A DNA stretch of 64,000 bases. Origin: Nocardia exalbida NBRC 100660. Lineage in GTDB: Bacteria; Actinomycetota; Actinomycetes; Mycobacteriales; Mycobacteriaceae. A program made the position numbers and the translations under genes. The notes beneath the pieces are model-generated. The model was not told the origin of the DNA, searched no databases, and worked only from the letters and a program-made list of their open reading frames with translations. The stretch is from positions 124,001 to 188,000 of the forward strand of contig NZ_BAFZ01000061.1 of NCBI RefSeq assembly GCF_000308575.1, given 5' to 3'. Of this stretch, positions 39,966 through 48,544 are shown in pieces (within the stretch, counting starts at the first letter, position 1; each line of letters starts with the position of its first letter).

Positions 39966-41279
39966 ATGAGTAGTGTCACCGCCACCGCCACCGCCGCAAC
40001 GCCGATGTCCCAGAACCGTCGACTCGGGCGTGTGCTTCGGCTGGCGCCGGTCCTCTCGATCGCGTTCTCCGCGTTCTGTCTGCTGACACCGGTCTGGCCG
40101 TTCCACAAGATCACCGGCGGGTTCATCGATCTGCAGGTGTATCGGCTGGGCGTGGACGCCATGCGGCACGGCGCCGACATGTACGGGCAACTGCCGCAGA
40201 CCACCATCGGGGCGGGTCTGCCGTTCATCTACCCGCCATTCGCCGCGCTCGCGCTTGGCCCGTTCGCGATGCTGCCCTGGGATGTGGCCGCACCGAGCTT
40301 CTTCGTCTCCTCGGTGGCCGCGCTCGCTCTCGCGCTCTATCTGGTGGCGCGGCGGGTATGGCCGCACGAGTCGCAGCGCGGGCTCGCGGTCTGGGCCACC
40401 GCGTGTGCCACTCCGTTGGGATTGCTGCTGGAGCCGATCCACTCCACGCTGGACTTCGGTCAGGTCAACCTGCTGCTGATGGCCCTGGTCGCGGCGGATT
40501 GCCTCACCCACAAGCCGCGCTGGCCCCGGGGCATGCTGATCGGCATCGCCGCCGCGATCAAGCTGACACCCGCGGCGTTCGTGCTCTACTTCCTGGTCCG
40601 CCGGGACTACCGTGCGGCCGCGACCGCCGCGGTGACCGGTGCGGCCGCGACGGCGCTGGGCTTCGCGATCCTGCCGAAGGAGTCCGTCGAGTATTGGTTC
40701 GGCGGTCTCGGCAACGTGTCCGGGCTGAGCGGCTCGGCATTCCACACCAATCAGTCGATTCAAGCGGTGTTCGCTCGGTTCGAAGTGCCGGAGCCCGCCT
40801 TCACCGCGATCTGGTTGGTGCTCGGTGCCTTTGTGCTCGCGCTGGTCGTCACCGCGATGCGCCGGGCCGCGGACTTGCCCGCGCTCGCACTGGCTCTCAA
40901 CGCCGTCTTCACGCTGCTGGTCTCGCCGATCTCTTGGTCGCACCACTGGGTGTGGATCGCGCCCGCGTTGTTCGCTGTCGTCGGGTACGCGACCCGCCTG
41001 CCCGTCCGGCGGGCGATCGGTTGGTGGGTGACGTTCGTGGTCGCCGCCGCGGTGTTCGTCATCGGCCCGCACAACTGGCTGCCCGACGGCGAGCACCGGG
41101 AGACCGCGTGGACGCCCTGGCAGCACTTCATCGGCAATACCTACGTCTGGTTCAGCGTGGTGCTCGTCGTGCTGTTCCTGATCAGCAGCAGGCGCAGCGT
41201 CGCTCGGGTCGCGAACCCGTTACCGGAAGAACCGGTTCACGCGTCCGATGCCACGCCTTCGGCGTTGACCGCACGCTGA
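39966..41279 (+). CDS. GT87-family polyprenyl-phosphate mannosyltransferase
   Basis: Predicted 437-aa integral membrane glycosyltransferase of the GT-C fold, PimE-like group. About 9-10 helices follow a short N-terminal region. GGFIDLQVYRLGVDAMRHGA (acidic residue early in loop 1), PFIYPPFAALALGP and LLEPIHSTLDFGQVNLLLMA are the constant blocks. It likely transfers mannose or arabinose from a polyprenyl-phosphate carrier outside the membrane, to PIM/LAM-type lipids. A TATAGT box 10 bp before the ATG may be a -10 for a short-leader transcript. No neighbour is in the same pathway. Confidence 0.85.
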   Translation: MSSVTATATAATPMSQNRRLGRVLRLAPVLSIAFSAFCLLTPVWPFHKITGGFIDLQVYRLGVDAMRHGADMYGQLPQTTIGAGLPFIYPPFAALALGPFAMLPWDVAAPSFFVSSVAALALALYLVARRVWPHESQRGLAVWATACATPLGLLLEPIHSTLDFGQVNLLLMALVAADCLTHKPRWPRGMLIGIAAAIKLTPAAFVLYFLVRRDYRAAATAAVTGAAATALGFAILPKESVEYWFGGLGNVSGLSGSAFHTNQSIQAVFARFEVPEPAFTAIWLVLGAFVLALVVTAMRRAADLPALALALNAVFTLLVSPISWSHHWVWIAPALFAVVGYATRLPVRRAIGWWVTFVVAAAVFVIGPHNWLPDGEHRETAWTPWQHFIGNTYVWFSVVLVVLFLISSRRSVARVANPLPEEPVHASDATPSALTAR

Positions 41280-41309
41280 GTCGGCGAGCGGCGGCTACCT
41301 CTCACCGCC

Positions 41310-41756
41310 TCAGCCCATGCCTGGCGCGGACGGCGCGACGAAAAGGAAGCTCTTCTCCTCGACGCGCTTCTTGATACGCCACTGTCCGTTCGCACGGACG
41401 AACGTGTCCAGGTACCACAGTCCGCACAGCATCATCGTCGGCGGCCCGTCACCGCCGGATACCAGCATCGGGTTGTGGCACATCGTCCGCCCGGTGGCCG
41501 TGTCACCGTCGACCGTGATGGACGAGTTGCTGATCAGATGTTGGAAGGCCGGGAAGTTCGGGAGGACGGAGGCGAGGAATTCCTTCGTTGCCGCCAGATC
41601 GCCCACCGAGCCGCCCATGGCCGAGTAGTCGATGTGCGCGTCGGGGGTGAACACCTCGTCCAGCAGGTCCCACTGCCGAGTGTCGACCGCGTGCGAATAG
41701 CGCACCATCAGGTCTTCGATCTCGAGTCGATCCGAAATCTCCTGCAACGACAGCAT
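41310..41756 (-). CDS. SnoaL-like / nuclear transport factor 2-fold protein
   Basis: Predicted 148-aa soluble protein with the NTF2-like fold of the SnoaL_4 type: SDRLEIEDLMVRYSHAVDTR, WDLLDEVFTPDAHIDYSAMG, and LWYLDTFVRANGQWRIKKRV at the end. This form occurs in ring-hydroxylating dioxygenase beta subunits, scytalone dehydratase-like and polyketide cyclase relatives. Asp and His near residues 25-40 may serve catalysis. GGAGG lies 6 bases before the ATG. Substrate not evident. Confidence 0.85.
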   Translation of the reverse strand: MLSLQEISDRLEIEDLMVRYSHAVDTRQWDLLDEVFTPDAHIDYSAMGGSVGDLAATKEFLASVLPNFPAFQHLISNSSITVDGDTATGRTMCHNPMLVSGGDGPPTMMLCGLWYLDTFVRANGQWRIKKRVEEKSFLFVAPSAPGMG

Positions 41757-41829
41757 GCCTGCCTCCGAGTGACGTCGATACCCGGTAGATGCCACCAGGA
41801 TTCGGCGTGCGAGGCAAGGGGCCGTGTGG

Positions 41830-42021
41830 TTACGCCCGGTGCGGCAGGATGTTCAGTACCAGCGTGAGTCCCGCCACAATGCTCACGCATGCCACCAGGG
41901 TGGTGAACGCGGATTGGGTGATCGTCGCTATGCCGATGGAAAAGGCAAGGCACGTGGCTAAAGCGAGCGCGCCGGTTCCCGGTTCCACACCGGCGATCCG
42001 GGTTGGTCGGTGATCCGTCAT
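41830..42021 (-). CDS. Small two-helix membrane protein under a SigF-type promoter
   Basis: Predicted 63-aa protein with two hydrophobic segments (about residues 15-36 and 40-58): GTGALALATCLAFSIGIATI and FTTLVACVSIVAGLTLVLNI. No known family. It is likely real because a consensus SigF promoter (GTTT-N16-GGGTAT) ends 10 bases before the ATG, giving an almost leaderless message. A role in the stress response of the membrane is inferred. Confidence 0.6.
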   Translation of the reverse strand: MTDHRPTRIAGVEPGTGALALATCLAFSIGIATITQSAFTTLVACVSIVAGLTLVLNILPHRA

Positions 42022-42030
42022 AGCTATGTA

Positions 42031-42056
42031 ATACCCAGAGCGTGCCGTTACGAAAC
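42031..42056 (-). promoter_or_regulatory. Consensus SigF promoter for the 63-aa membrane protein
   Basis: Minus strand GTTT (42056-42053), 16-base spacer, GGGTAT (42036-42031). This is the best match to the SigF consensus in the window, and it lies 20 kb from sigF. Predicted start near 42024, three bases before the ATG. Confidence 0.6.
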
Positions 42057-42137
42057 CGTGATAGACAGGCGGCTTTCCAACCCGGGCGTGTTCGCAGGTC
42101 AGGCGTCCCGAGCGCGGCTCAGACCGATGGGCGTACA

Positions 42138-42149
42138 GTACGTACGTAC
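42138..42149. promoter_or_regulatory. 12-bp palindrome upstream of tam
   Basis: GTACGTACGTAC is a perfect palindrome 29 bp before the tam ATG. It may be an operator in the promoter of this gene. Simple-repeat composition makes chance occurrence possible. Confidence 0.3.
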
Positions 42150-42177
42150 GGTTTGGTAGCGCGTCTCGGAGTGGCCG

Positions 42178-42942
42178 ATGTGGGATCCCCAGCAGTACCT
42201 CGCGTTCGACGACCACCGGTCCCGGCCCTTCTTCGACCTGCTGTCCCGGGTCACGGCGCCCCGACCGCGGGAAGTGGTGGATCTGGGCTGCGGTCCCGGG
42301 CATCTCACGGCCGTTCTCGCGCGGCGCTGGCCGGAGGCGATCGTGCGGGCACTCGACTCCTCGCCGGAGATGGTCGCGGCCGCGCGTGAGCGCGGCATCG
42401 ACGCGACGCTCGGCGCGGTGCAAGAGTGGCAGCCGGGCCCGGAGACCGATGTCGTCGTGAGCAATGCCGTCCTCCACTGGGTACCCGGTCACCCCGACCT
42501 GCTGGTGCGGTGGATGCGCGCGCTGTCCTCGGGCGCGTTCCTCGCCGTTCAGGTGCCCGGCAACTTCGACGCGCCCTCCCATCGGGCGATCCGTCTGGTG
42601 GCCGCCCGCGACGAGTGGCGCGACAGTCTCGGCCGAGCGGGCATCCTCGAACCCCAAGCGGTGCTCGATCCCGCCGGATACGCCGACCTGCTTGCCGCCG
42701 CGGGCGCGGCTGTCGACGCCTGGGAGACGACCTACTTGCAGCGCCTGACCGGGGACGATCCGGTGCTCGAGTGGGTCTGCGGCACGGCGCTGCGGCCCGT
42801 GCGCGGCGCGCTCGACGACCCGCGGTGGCGGGAGTTCACCGCGCAACTCGCTCCCTTGCTGCGCGACGCCTACCCTCGGCGCGCCGACGGCACGACCTGG
42901 CTGCCGTTCCGGCGGGTCTTCGTCGTCGCCCGGAAGCGGTAG
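42178..42942 (+). CDS. tam: Trans-aconitate 2-methyltransferase
   Basis: Predicted 254-aa class I methyltransferase. The N-terminal [20 protein letters not shown] and S-adenosylmethionine motif [11 protein letters not shown] are typical of Tam, as are [13 protein letters not shown] and [12 protein letters not shown]. It methylates trans-aconitate, an inhibitor formed from cis-aconitate, thereby disarming it. CGGAG precedes the ATG. It stands alone, oriented away from the SnoaL/small membrane protein pair. Confidence 0.92.
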   Translation: MWDPQQYLAFDDHRSRPFFDLLSRVTAPRPREVVDLGCGPGHLTAVLARRWPEAIVRALDSSPEMVAAARERGIDATLGAVQEWQPGPETDVVVSNAVLHWVPGHPDLLVRWMRALSSGAFLAVQVPGNFDAPSHRAIRLVAARDEWRDSLGRAGILEPQAVLDPAGYADLLAAAGAAVDAWETTYLQRLTGDDPVLEWVCGTALRPVRGALDDPRWREFTAQLAPLLRDAYPRRADGTTWLPFRRVFVVARKR

Positions 42943-43055
42943 CCGACGCGTCGGCGGCTGCGGACGAGACCGGACAATCAGGTGTCCGCGTCCGGCGTTC
43001 GATCTGCTCGCCGCACCGGCCCGGCGGTCCATGCTCTCGTCGGTGCGCCGGGGCG

Positions 43056-43340
43056 TCAATGGGCTTGCTCGTGCGCTGTGGACAGCAGCCGGTCGACGCG
43101 GTCGCGTAGCGCGCCGGAGACGGCGGGCACGCCGATCGACGGGAGCTCGGCGGCTACGTCGGCGGCGAGAAACCGCAGCTTGGTGTTGGTTTCCTGGGAT
43201 CGAACGCGCAGAATGGCGAACGCTTCGTCGGCATCGAGGCCATAGACCAGCATCACCGCGCCCTTGGCCTGTTCGATCACCGCCCGGGCGGCTACCGGAT
43301 CGAGATCCCCGGCTGCTGTGCCGTCACCGTCGTCGCTCAC
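43056..43340 (-). CDS. Single ANTAR-domain protein
   Basis: Predicted 94-aa protein consisting of little but an ANTAR RNA-binding domain: ARAVIEQAKGAVMLVYGLDA then AFAILRVRSQETNTKLRFLA. This closely parallels the C-terminal domain of the PAS-ANTAR protein at 20012-20695. Without a sensor domain it may act as a constitutive or partner-dependent antiterminator. There is an acidic N-terminus of about 12 residues. No clear ribosome binding site precedes the ATG. Target RNA unknown. Confidence 0.78.
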   Translation of the reverse strand: MSDDGDGTAAGDLDPVAARAVIEQAKGAVMLVYGLDADEAFAILRVRSQETNTKLRFLAADVAAELPSIGVPAVSGALRDRVDRLLSTAHEQAH

Positions 43341-43518
43341 GGTGACGCACTACCCGCCCGCGATGGTCTGACACGGCCTCGCGGCGGGTGGAACGACGAC
43401 ACCGCCGATGTCCTCGGCCCTGCGGAAGGGTTGACGCGGGCCGCGTGGATCGCGATACTTCGAACGTCATATCGATTGCGTATAACTCGTCCTGCGGAAA
43501 CGCGATGGAGACAGATCA

Positions 43519-43800
43519 ATGATGATCCATACGGCAGTCGAAGCATTTCTCCTGGCTCAGGTGGACGACCCCGTCCCCGAGGCTCCCCCGAACTCGGAAA
43601 AAATCCTCCAGCTGTTCCGGTATTTCACCTGGTTCGTGATTCTTTCGGGTGTCACCGGAATCGCCTACGCAGGCGGAAGATTCGCCTGGGAGAAGTGGAA
43701 CGGCGGTCCGCTCGCGTCGGCGAAAATGGTCGCGGGCGGCATGCTCGGCGGCGTCATCGCCACCAGTGCGGGAACGATCATGAACGCACTGATCGGGTGA
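43519..43800 (+). CDS. Small membrane protein, TrbC/VirB2-like topology
   Basis: Predicted 93-aa protein with an N-terminal stretch of polar Pro-rich residues and two membrane helices (about 32-55 and 65-90): LFRYFTWFVILSGVTGIAYA, then KMVAGGMLGGVIATSAGTIM. This resembles the two-helix pilin/TrbC topology, but nothing else in the neighbourhood suggests a secretion or conjugation system, so the likeness may be fortuitous. GGAG precedes the ATG by about 8 bases. Function unknown. Confidence 0.65.
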   Translation: MMIHTAVEAFLLAQVDDPVPEAPPNSEKILQLFRYFTWFVILSGVTGIAYAGGRFAWEKWNGGPLASAKMVAGGMLGGVIATSAGTIMNALIG

Positions 43801-43848
43801 GTCGGCCTGCGCGGTGCGGCGGAAGCGGTGATCCGTCCGTGGCCGCGG

Positions 43849-44049
43849 TTATTCGGTGACCTCCAGTTCCACCAATTGACCCGGCGTGAAAGACTTCTCG
43901 CGCCGATTGGTCTCCACGCCGAAAACCGCGACCACGAGGTCGCCGCCCGGCTGGACCACTCCCGCTTGGGTGAGGGTGCCGTACCCGACGACGGATTCGC
44001 CGACATGATCGGCGAGTTCCGCCGCGGGAATTCGAATTGTCCTGCTCAC
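43849..44049 (-). CDS. Small hypothetical protein (66 aa)
   Basis: Predicted 66-aa soluble protein with a regular beta pattern (IRIPAAELADHVGESVVGYG, AGVVQPGGDLVVAVFGVETN). I do not recognise it. A GTG start is chosen after AGAGGTG. It converges on the small membrane protein gene at 43519-43800. Confidence 0.5.
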   Translation of the reverse strand: MSRTIRIPAAELADHVGESVVGYGTLTQAGVVQPGGDLVVAVFGVETNRREKSFTPGQLVELEVTE

Positions 44050-44222
44050 GGGGCACCTCTATCGAGTCGAAGTGTCACTGGCTGCTGTGTGACTGTTCGC
44101 AGGAATCGATCCTAATCCGAGAAAGCGGACGCAGAACCCTTCGGTCGCCACCGAAGCGCAGCGCGCCGACCCCGCGGGCGCAAACTCCGTCGTCAACGCG
44201 GAATTCGGTGCGCCATAACGAT

Positions 44223-44648
44223 TTACCCCCGCGGCCTTGACCGGTTCGTGACCAGTGCGAGCGCCTCGGCGACCTCGGCCTGGAAGTGCGGGCATTCGCG
44301 AAAGTCCTCGGAGGCGCAATCGAGAGCGTGCGAGACGGTCTCCAGCGCGGCGGTGGCCGCGGCGATGCGGCGGACGAGCCGAGTGCGGTGCGCACGCAAC
44401 AGCTCGCGGCGAGCGGCCCGGTCGGACGCCCCGGCGAACAGCGCGGCGAGTTCCTCCAGCGACAAACCCACTTGCTTGCCGAGCAAGATCATCGCCACGG
44501 TCTCGTCGTCGTCGTCGTGATATCGACGCCGGCCCGCGCCGTCCCGCCGCGGCGCGAGCAATCCCACCTCCTCCCAGTGCCGCAGCACGTGGGGGGCCAG
44601 ACCGAAGCGCGCCGCGAGTTCACCGATGGACATGTCACCGCCCGCCAT
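44223..44648 (-). CDS. MerR-family transcriptional regulator
   Basis: Predicted 141-aa regulator. The MerR helix-turn-helix is clear: MSIGELAARFGLAPHVLRHW, then the wing with RRYHDDDDETVAMILLGKQV. The C-terminal half contains two cysteines (ALDC, ECPH) that could bind metal or sense thiols, followed by a helix for dimerisation. The methyltransferase gene lies upstream on the same strand, ending 9 bases before this ATG, so the two are cotranscribed. It may control that methyltransferase. Confidence 0.85.
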   Translation of the reverse strand: MAGGDMSIGELAARFGLAPHVLRHWEEVGLLAPRRDGAGRRRYHDDDDETVAMILLGKQVGLSLEELAALFAGASDRAARRELLRAHRTRLVRRIAAATAALETVSHALDCASEDFRECPHFQAEVAEALALVTNRSRPRG

Positions 44649-44657
44649 ACCCGCACT

Positions 44658-45212
44658 CTAGGCGGCGCGGGCGCTGAGCCGCACGTACAGCCCGATCGGA
44701 TGCCACCGCGGACGTACCGGCTCTCGCCGTACCGTCGCGGCCTCGAACGACCGGCGCAACGCGCTCTGCGCGGCCGCCGAGCGCACGAACCGGAAATCGT
44801 AGATCGCCGCGGTGCCGCCGGGGCGCAGCACGCGTGCCAGCTCGGCGCTCGCGCGGTCGACCTCCGGCCACTCGTGCATGCTGAGACTCGAGACGACCAC
44901 GTCGAAGCTGCCGTCCGGGTAGGGCAGCGCGGCGACGTCACCCACCGAGAGCTCCGCCGCGCCACCGGGGAGCGCCGCATCGGCGAGCTCGATCATGTGC
45001 GGTGACAGGTCCACGCCGTGCAGCCGCAGGTCCGGCCGTCGAGAATGGAGCTGCGCCAGCAGTTTTCCCGGCCCGGTCCCGACGTCGAGTATGCCCGCGC
45101 CCGGTCGTGCCGCGGCGTCGATGTCGGTGGCGATCCGCCGGTACAGACCCCCGAGCAGGCGAGAAGCCCGCTGGTCGTAGTCTCGGCTCTGCTTTTCTCC
45201 GAACGTTGTCAT
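44658..45212 (-). CDS. Class I SAM-dependent methyltransferase
   Basis: Predicted 184-aa methyltransferase of the UbiE/COQ5-like fold. Motif I ILDVGTGPGKLLAQL, acidic loop GVDLSPHMIELADAA, motif LPYPDGSFDVVVSSLSMHEW. Shorter than usual (missing the last strands) but otherwise complete. GAGAGAGG precedes the ATG by 5 bases. It is followed at once by the MerR regulator gene. Substrate unknown. Confidence 0.85.
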   Translation of the reverse strand: MTTFGEKQSRDYDQRASRLLGGLYRRIATDIDAAARPGAGILDVGTGPGKLLAQLHSRRPDLRLHGVDLSPHMIELADAALPGGAAELSVGDVAALPYPDGSFDVVVSSLSMHEWPEVDRASAELARVLRPGGTAAIYDFRFVRSAAAQSALRRSFEAATVRREPVRPRWHPIGLYVRLSARAA

Positions 45213-45299
45213 GTTTTCCTCTCTCGCAATGCGTTCAGCTTGCGAGTTGAGGTCGACCTGAAGTCAAGGGAAAGCGAGCCCGCGGTCTGTGCGCGCAGG

Positions 45300-46058
45300 T
45301 TACGGCTGTGCCGGGTACTTCTGCTCGAGCCATTGCTCGAAAGTAGGCCCGGCGAGGATCGCGCCAGGCCCGGCCAAGAGCGCACCACCGGCCAGCAATT
45401 CGTGATCCGGGTCGCCGGTGTCGACGATCTCTTCCACCCGAGCCGGTTCGCCCCGCCGAGCGGCCACCTCGGCTACGGCTACGGCCAGGTCGAACTCCTC
45501 CGGCCCGGCGATCTCGACGCGCTCGGGGGCGGTCTCCGCGACGGCCAGTCGCGCCAAATGCTCGGCGACAGTTCGGGCGGCGACGAGCTGAGTCCGGTAC
45601 TTCGGGACGTAGGCGGTGTCGCCGCGAGTGGTCCAGTCGAGCATCATCTCGGTGAATTCGTGGAACTGGGCCGCGCGGAGGATCCGCACGGGCACCGGAC
45701 CCTCGCGGTAGGCGTTCTCCTGGGCGAGTTTTCCGGCGTAGTGCCCGGCGGTGAAAGAATCGATGCCGATGATGGAGACCACCGCGATCCGGCGCACCCC
45801 GGCGGCGGCCGCCGCATGCTGCACGTTTCGCGCGATGGTGCGGAAGAAATCGGTCACCGCATGGGTCTCGGTGGTCGTGGCGTTCACCGCGTCGATCACG
45901 ACATCCACCCCGGTCAGCGCCCCCGCCAAACCGTCTGCGGTGTAGACGTCCACGCCGGTCGCTCGGCTGATCCGCACGACCTCGTGACCCTGGTTCGCCA
46001 AGACGTCGATCACGTCCCGGCCGACCCGCCCGCTTGCACCGATGACCGCTATCCGCAT
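45300..46058 (-). CDS. NAD(P)-binding NmrA/YesF-like oxidoreductase
   Basis: Predicted 252-aa Rossmann-fold protein of the atypical SDR/NmrA type. The dinucleotide loop is VIGASGRVGRDVIDVLANQG. It has no catalytic Tyr-x3-Lys pair in the usual position, so it may be a redox sensor or a quinone reductase-like enzyme. AAGGAG precedes the ATG by 6 bases. It is separated from the methyltransferase gene by 87 bp on the same strand and may be cotranscribed. Confidence 0.83.
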   Translation of the reverse strand: MRIAVIGASGRVGRDVIDVLANQGHEVVRISRATGVDVYTADGLAGALTGVDVVIDAVNATTTETHAVTDFFRTIARNVQHAAAAAGVRRIAVVSIIGIDSFTAGHYAGKLAQENAYREGPVPVRILRAAQFHEFTEMMLDWTTRGDTAYVPKYRTQLVAARTVAEHLARLAVAETAPERVEIAGPEEFDLAVAVAEVAARRGEPARVEEIVDTGDPDHELLAGGALLAGPGAILAGPTFEQWLEQKYPAQP

Positions 46059-46306
46059 CGCCTACTCCTTCGTCTCACTGGTTCATCGAGTGGACGAAGT
46101 GGCGAGGCGGGGTGTGACACAAGGGGCGTGCGTCACAGTGCCGCCGCGACGGTCGATCCACGTGCGGCGGCAACTACTGTGCTGTGCCTCCCTACTTCGA
46201 TTCGTGCTGGAGCCGACGGGACAACGCCGGTTGTCGAGATGGAAAGAGGCCTCGGGCCGAGGAGTGCGACCCGCCTCGCCTCGGCGCGGCCGCACACCAG
46301 GCGCTG

Positions 46307-46474
46307 TCAGATGCACCAGACGACGCTGCCGAGCGGGAAGCAGAGCACGACGGAGCCCCAAACCGGCGTCGCCAGATCCGATGGCGTTTCGGCGGAAGCG
46401 GCGGGAGCCGCGAGGACACCCACGGAAACGGCCATTGCGGTCGCGGCGAGAACTTTCGTGATTCTGGTGGTCAT
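46307..46474 (-). CDS. Small secreted peptide with two cysteines (55 aa)
   Basis: Predicted 55-aa precursor. The first 28 residues form a standard signal peptide (basic start, hydrophobic core, AASA-E cleavage motif). The mature peptide of about 26-27 residues has two cysteines eight residues apart near its C-terminus (LCFPLGSVVWCI), so a disulfide loop is likely. AAAGGATG precedes the ATG. I do not recognise the family; candidates are a signalling peptide, an antimicrobial, or a secreted effector. Being so short, it needs proof of expression. Confidence 0.6.
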   Translation of the reverse strand: MTTRITKVLAATAMAVSVGVLAAPAASAETPSDLATPVWGSVVLCFPLGSVVWCI

Positions 46475-47023
46475 TATGCATCCTTTGACTCGAGTGAAAC
46501 TTATCTCTGACTCACGGATTTCATGCTTCACCTTAAGGCCGATGAGCACCAGGCAAAGAAATGTCAAGGTCCCCGGCGTTGCGTAACAGGAAGATCACCA
46601 TTGGTGCGCTTTTCGGGGTAGTGGACCCGAATGTCGGCCTGAAACATACCGCAAGATTTCTAGGGCCCCATCCAGCGCCCTAATTGTGCACGCCATGAAC
46701 ATACGCGGATGTTCGCACAATGGAGACCGGCGTTGCCAGGTGGTGGCGTGTGCGCGATGGTCTCCGGTCGGTGCGGCTGCTGCGGTCGGCGTCGGTGGAT
46801 GGCTGATCGGCGAAGGGGCGACGCACGATAACGGGGATCGTTACCCGACCGATGCGGCCCGCGCCCCTGCCGTACCGTTTCAGCCTGGGTGCGCCCCAGT
46901 TCGCTGTCGACGCCGGAAGCCGGAACTCTCGGTCGGTAGGTCGGGGGCACCGCATTGCGACACTTCCCACTGGCGGTGAGCCGTGCCCGAAATCGTCCGG
47001 TTGCGCGACCCTAAACTGAGACA
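46475..47023. other. Gap without gene; -10 for a leaderless transcript at its end
   Basis: About 550 bp of mostly non-coding sequence; frames here have no ribosome binding sites or known domains. At its right end TAAACT (47012-47017) lies 6 bases before the ATG at 47024, right for a leaderless start of the next gene. No -35 box is obvious. Confidence 0.4.
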
Positions 47024-47782
47024 ATGGTGCAGCCAACGCCCTGGCAGTCGAAGGAAACTCCAGACGGCCAGCCCGCCAAGCAGAACTGGGCGGAGAGGGG
47101 CGCCGTACCGGCAAAGGCGATTTCGGTCGCGCTGCGCGGGTATTGGGGCTACGTTTGGGCCGCGGCCGGAAGCCTCGTGACGCTGATTTTGCTGTTCCAG
47201 CCGTGGATGACCGCGCGCGGCGCGGATGGCAGCGTGAGCACCAACGCTTTCGGCCGGATGCAAATCACCACACGGTTCATGAACGTCTGGTCCCGCTCGG
47301 GGCCGCGTCCGGCCCAGATCACCGGCTTCTGGGCCCTGCTGGCCTGTGCCGCCATCGTCATCACGATTCTGGTGATCGTGATCAACCTGCGTCTGCGCCT
47401 CGTCGCCCTCAGCCGGCTCGCGACGCTGTCCTCGCTGGTCTCCGCGCTGCTCGTGTTGTTCACCGTGCTCTACATCAACAGCAAGGGCGGCGACATGAAG
47501 GCCATGGTCGGACGCCGTACGGACCTCGGCGGCCAGATCGGATCGCTGATGAGCTGGGCGTTCGGCAACGGCAGGCTCGTCGTGCCGGGAATCGGGCAGG
47601 TCGCGTACTCGTCGGCGGGTTTGACGCCGTGGGCATTGATCGCCGGCGCGACGTCGCTCGGCTCGGCGGTCGCCGCGCTCGCCCAGTGGATCCGCAACAG
47701 ATCCGGCGGTCTTTTCGCTGTCCCGTGGCGTGTCCAGGTCATTTCATCGAAGCCGGCGGCCGAACCCGAAGACACGGAATAA
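47024..47782 (+). CDS. Conserved membrane protein (four helices)
   Basis: Predicted 252-aa integral membrane protein with helices at about residues 42-60, 105-125, 130-152 and 195-218. The first helix is followed by a long extracytoplasmic loop containing RGADGSVSTNAFGRMQITTR. The last loop and the C-terminus are cytoplasmic. No family recognised. TAAACT just upstream suggests leaderless transcription. Position gives no functional hint. Confidence 0.7.
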   Translation: MVQPTPWQSKETPDGQPAKQNWAERGAVPAKAISVALRGYWGYVWAAAGSLVTLILLFQPWMTARGADGSVSTNAFGRMQITTRFMNVWSRSGPRPAQITGFWALLACAAIVITILVIVINLRLRLVALSRLATLSSLVSALLVLFTVLYINSKGGDMKAMVGRRTDLGGQIGSLMSWAFGNGRLVVPGIGQVAYSSAGLTPWALIAGATSLGSAVAALAQWIRNRSGGLFAVPWRVQVISSKPAAEPEDTE

Positions 47783-47875
47783 CCGTCGGCTGTCGGCGGT
47801 AGCCGAGCCGTCCTGCGATTCCTCCTCTTGCGTACGACGGGCCTGGGGAGTACCCCGGATACCAGGAGGTGTTCG

Positions 47876-48544
47876 ATGCCGTCCGCACCCCGGTTCCCGA
47901 CGCGGACAGAAGAAGTCATCGTGCCGTCGGAATACGCCCGATCGGCCGGGATACTGGCCGTGCCTGCGGACAGCACCGCCGTGATCGCGTTCGCGCACGG
48001 CAGCGGCAGCGGCAGGCGAAGTCCGCGAAACCGGTTCGTCGCCGAGGAACTGAACCGGGCGGGGTTCGCGACGATGCTGGTCGATCTGCTGACCGCCGAG
48101 GAGGAGGGCGACCGCGCGCGCGTCTTCGACATCCCGCTGCTGGCACATCGCCTGGTCGAGGTGACCCACTGGTTACGGACGCGGCCGGACGTCGGCGGCC
48201 TGCCGACCGGGTATTTCGGGGCGAGCACCGGCGCGGGCGCGGCACTGTGGGCGGCGACGGAACCCGGGACCGAGATCGCGGCGGTCGTCTCCCGGGGCGG
48301 TCGACCGGACCTGGCGGGTTCGCGCCTGGGGTCGGTCCGCGCACCGACGCTGCTGATCGTGGGCGGTGACGACAAGTGGGTGCTGGAGGTCAACCGGGAG
48401 TCCCAGCTGCGGATGCCGTGTCCGAGCGAGCTGGATATCGTCCCTGGCGCGACACATCTGTTCGAGGAACCCGGCGCACTCGAACAAGTCGCCGACCTGG
48501 CGGTCCAGTGGTTCCACCGCCATCTCACCGTCGTGCTGCACTGA
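47876..48544 (+). CDS. Alpha/beta hydrolase, dienelactone-hydrolase-like
   Basis: Predicted 222-aa hydrolase. It shows VIAFAHGSGSGRRSPRN (oxyanion loop), the nucleophile in YFGASTGAGAAL, Asp in GGDDKWVLEVN and His in PGATHLFEEPG, completing a triad. AGGAGG precedes the ATG by 6 bases. It converges with a 20-base overlap on the CapA-type gene. Dienelactone hydrolases open lactones; here the substrate is unknown. Confidence 0.87.
   Translation: MPSAPRFPTRTEEVIVPSEYARSAGILAVPADSTAVIAFAHGSGSGRRSPRNRFVAEELNRAGFATMLVDLLTAEEEGDRARVFDIPLLAHRLVEVTHWLRTRPDVGGLPTGYFGASTGAGAALWAATEPGTEIAAVVSRGGRPDLAGSRLGSVRAPTLLIVGGDDKWVLEVNRESQLRMPCPSELDIVPGATHLFEEPGALEQVADLAVQWFHRHLTVVLH

Noticed and set aside
39795..41126. 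A 443-codon minus-strand frame opposite the GT87 gene
   Set aside because: Arg/Gly/Gln-rich shadow of a clear membrane glycosyltransferase.
43519..43800. Conjugation pilin reading of the small membrane protein
   Set aside because: Topology fits, but no secretion or conjugation gene lies near it, so it is kept as a hypothetical membrane protein.
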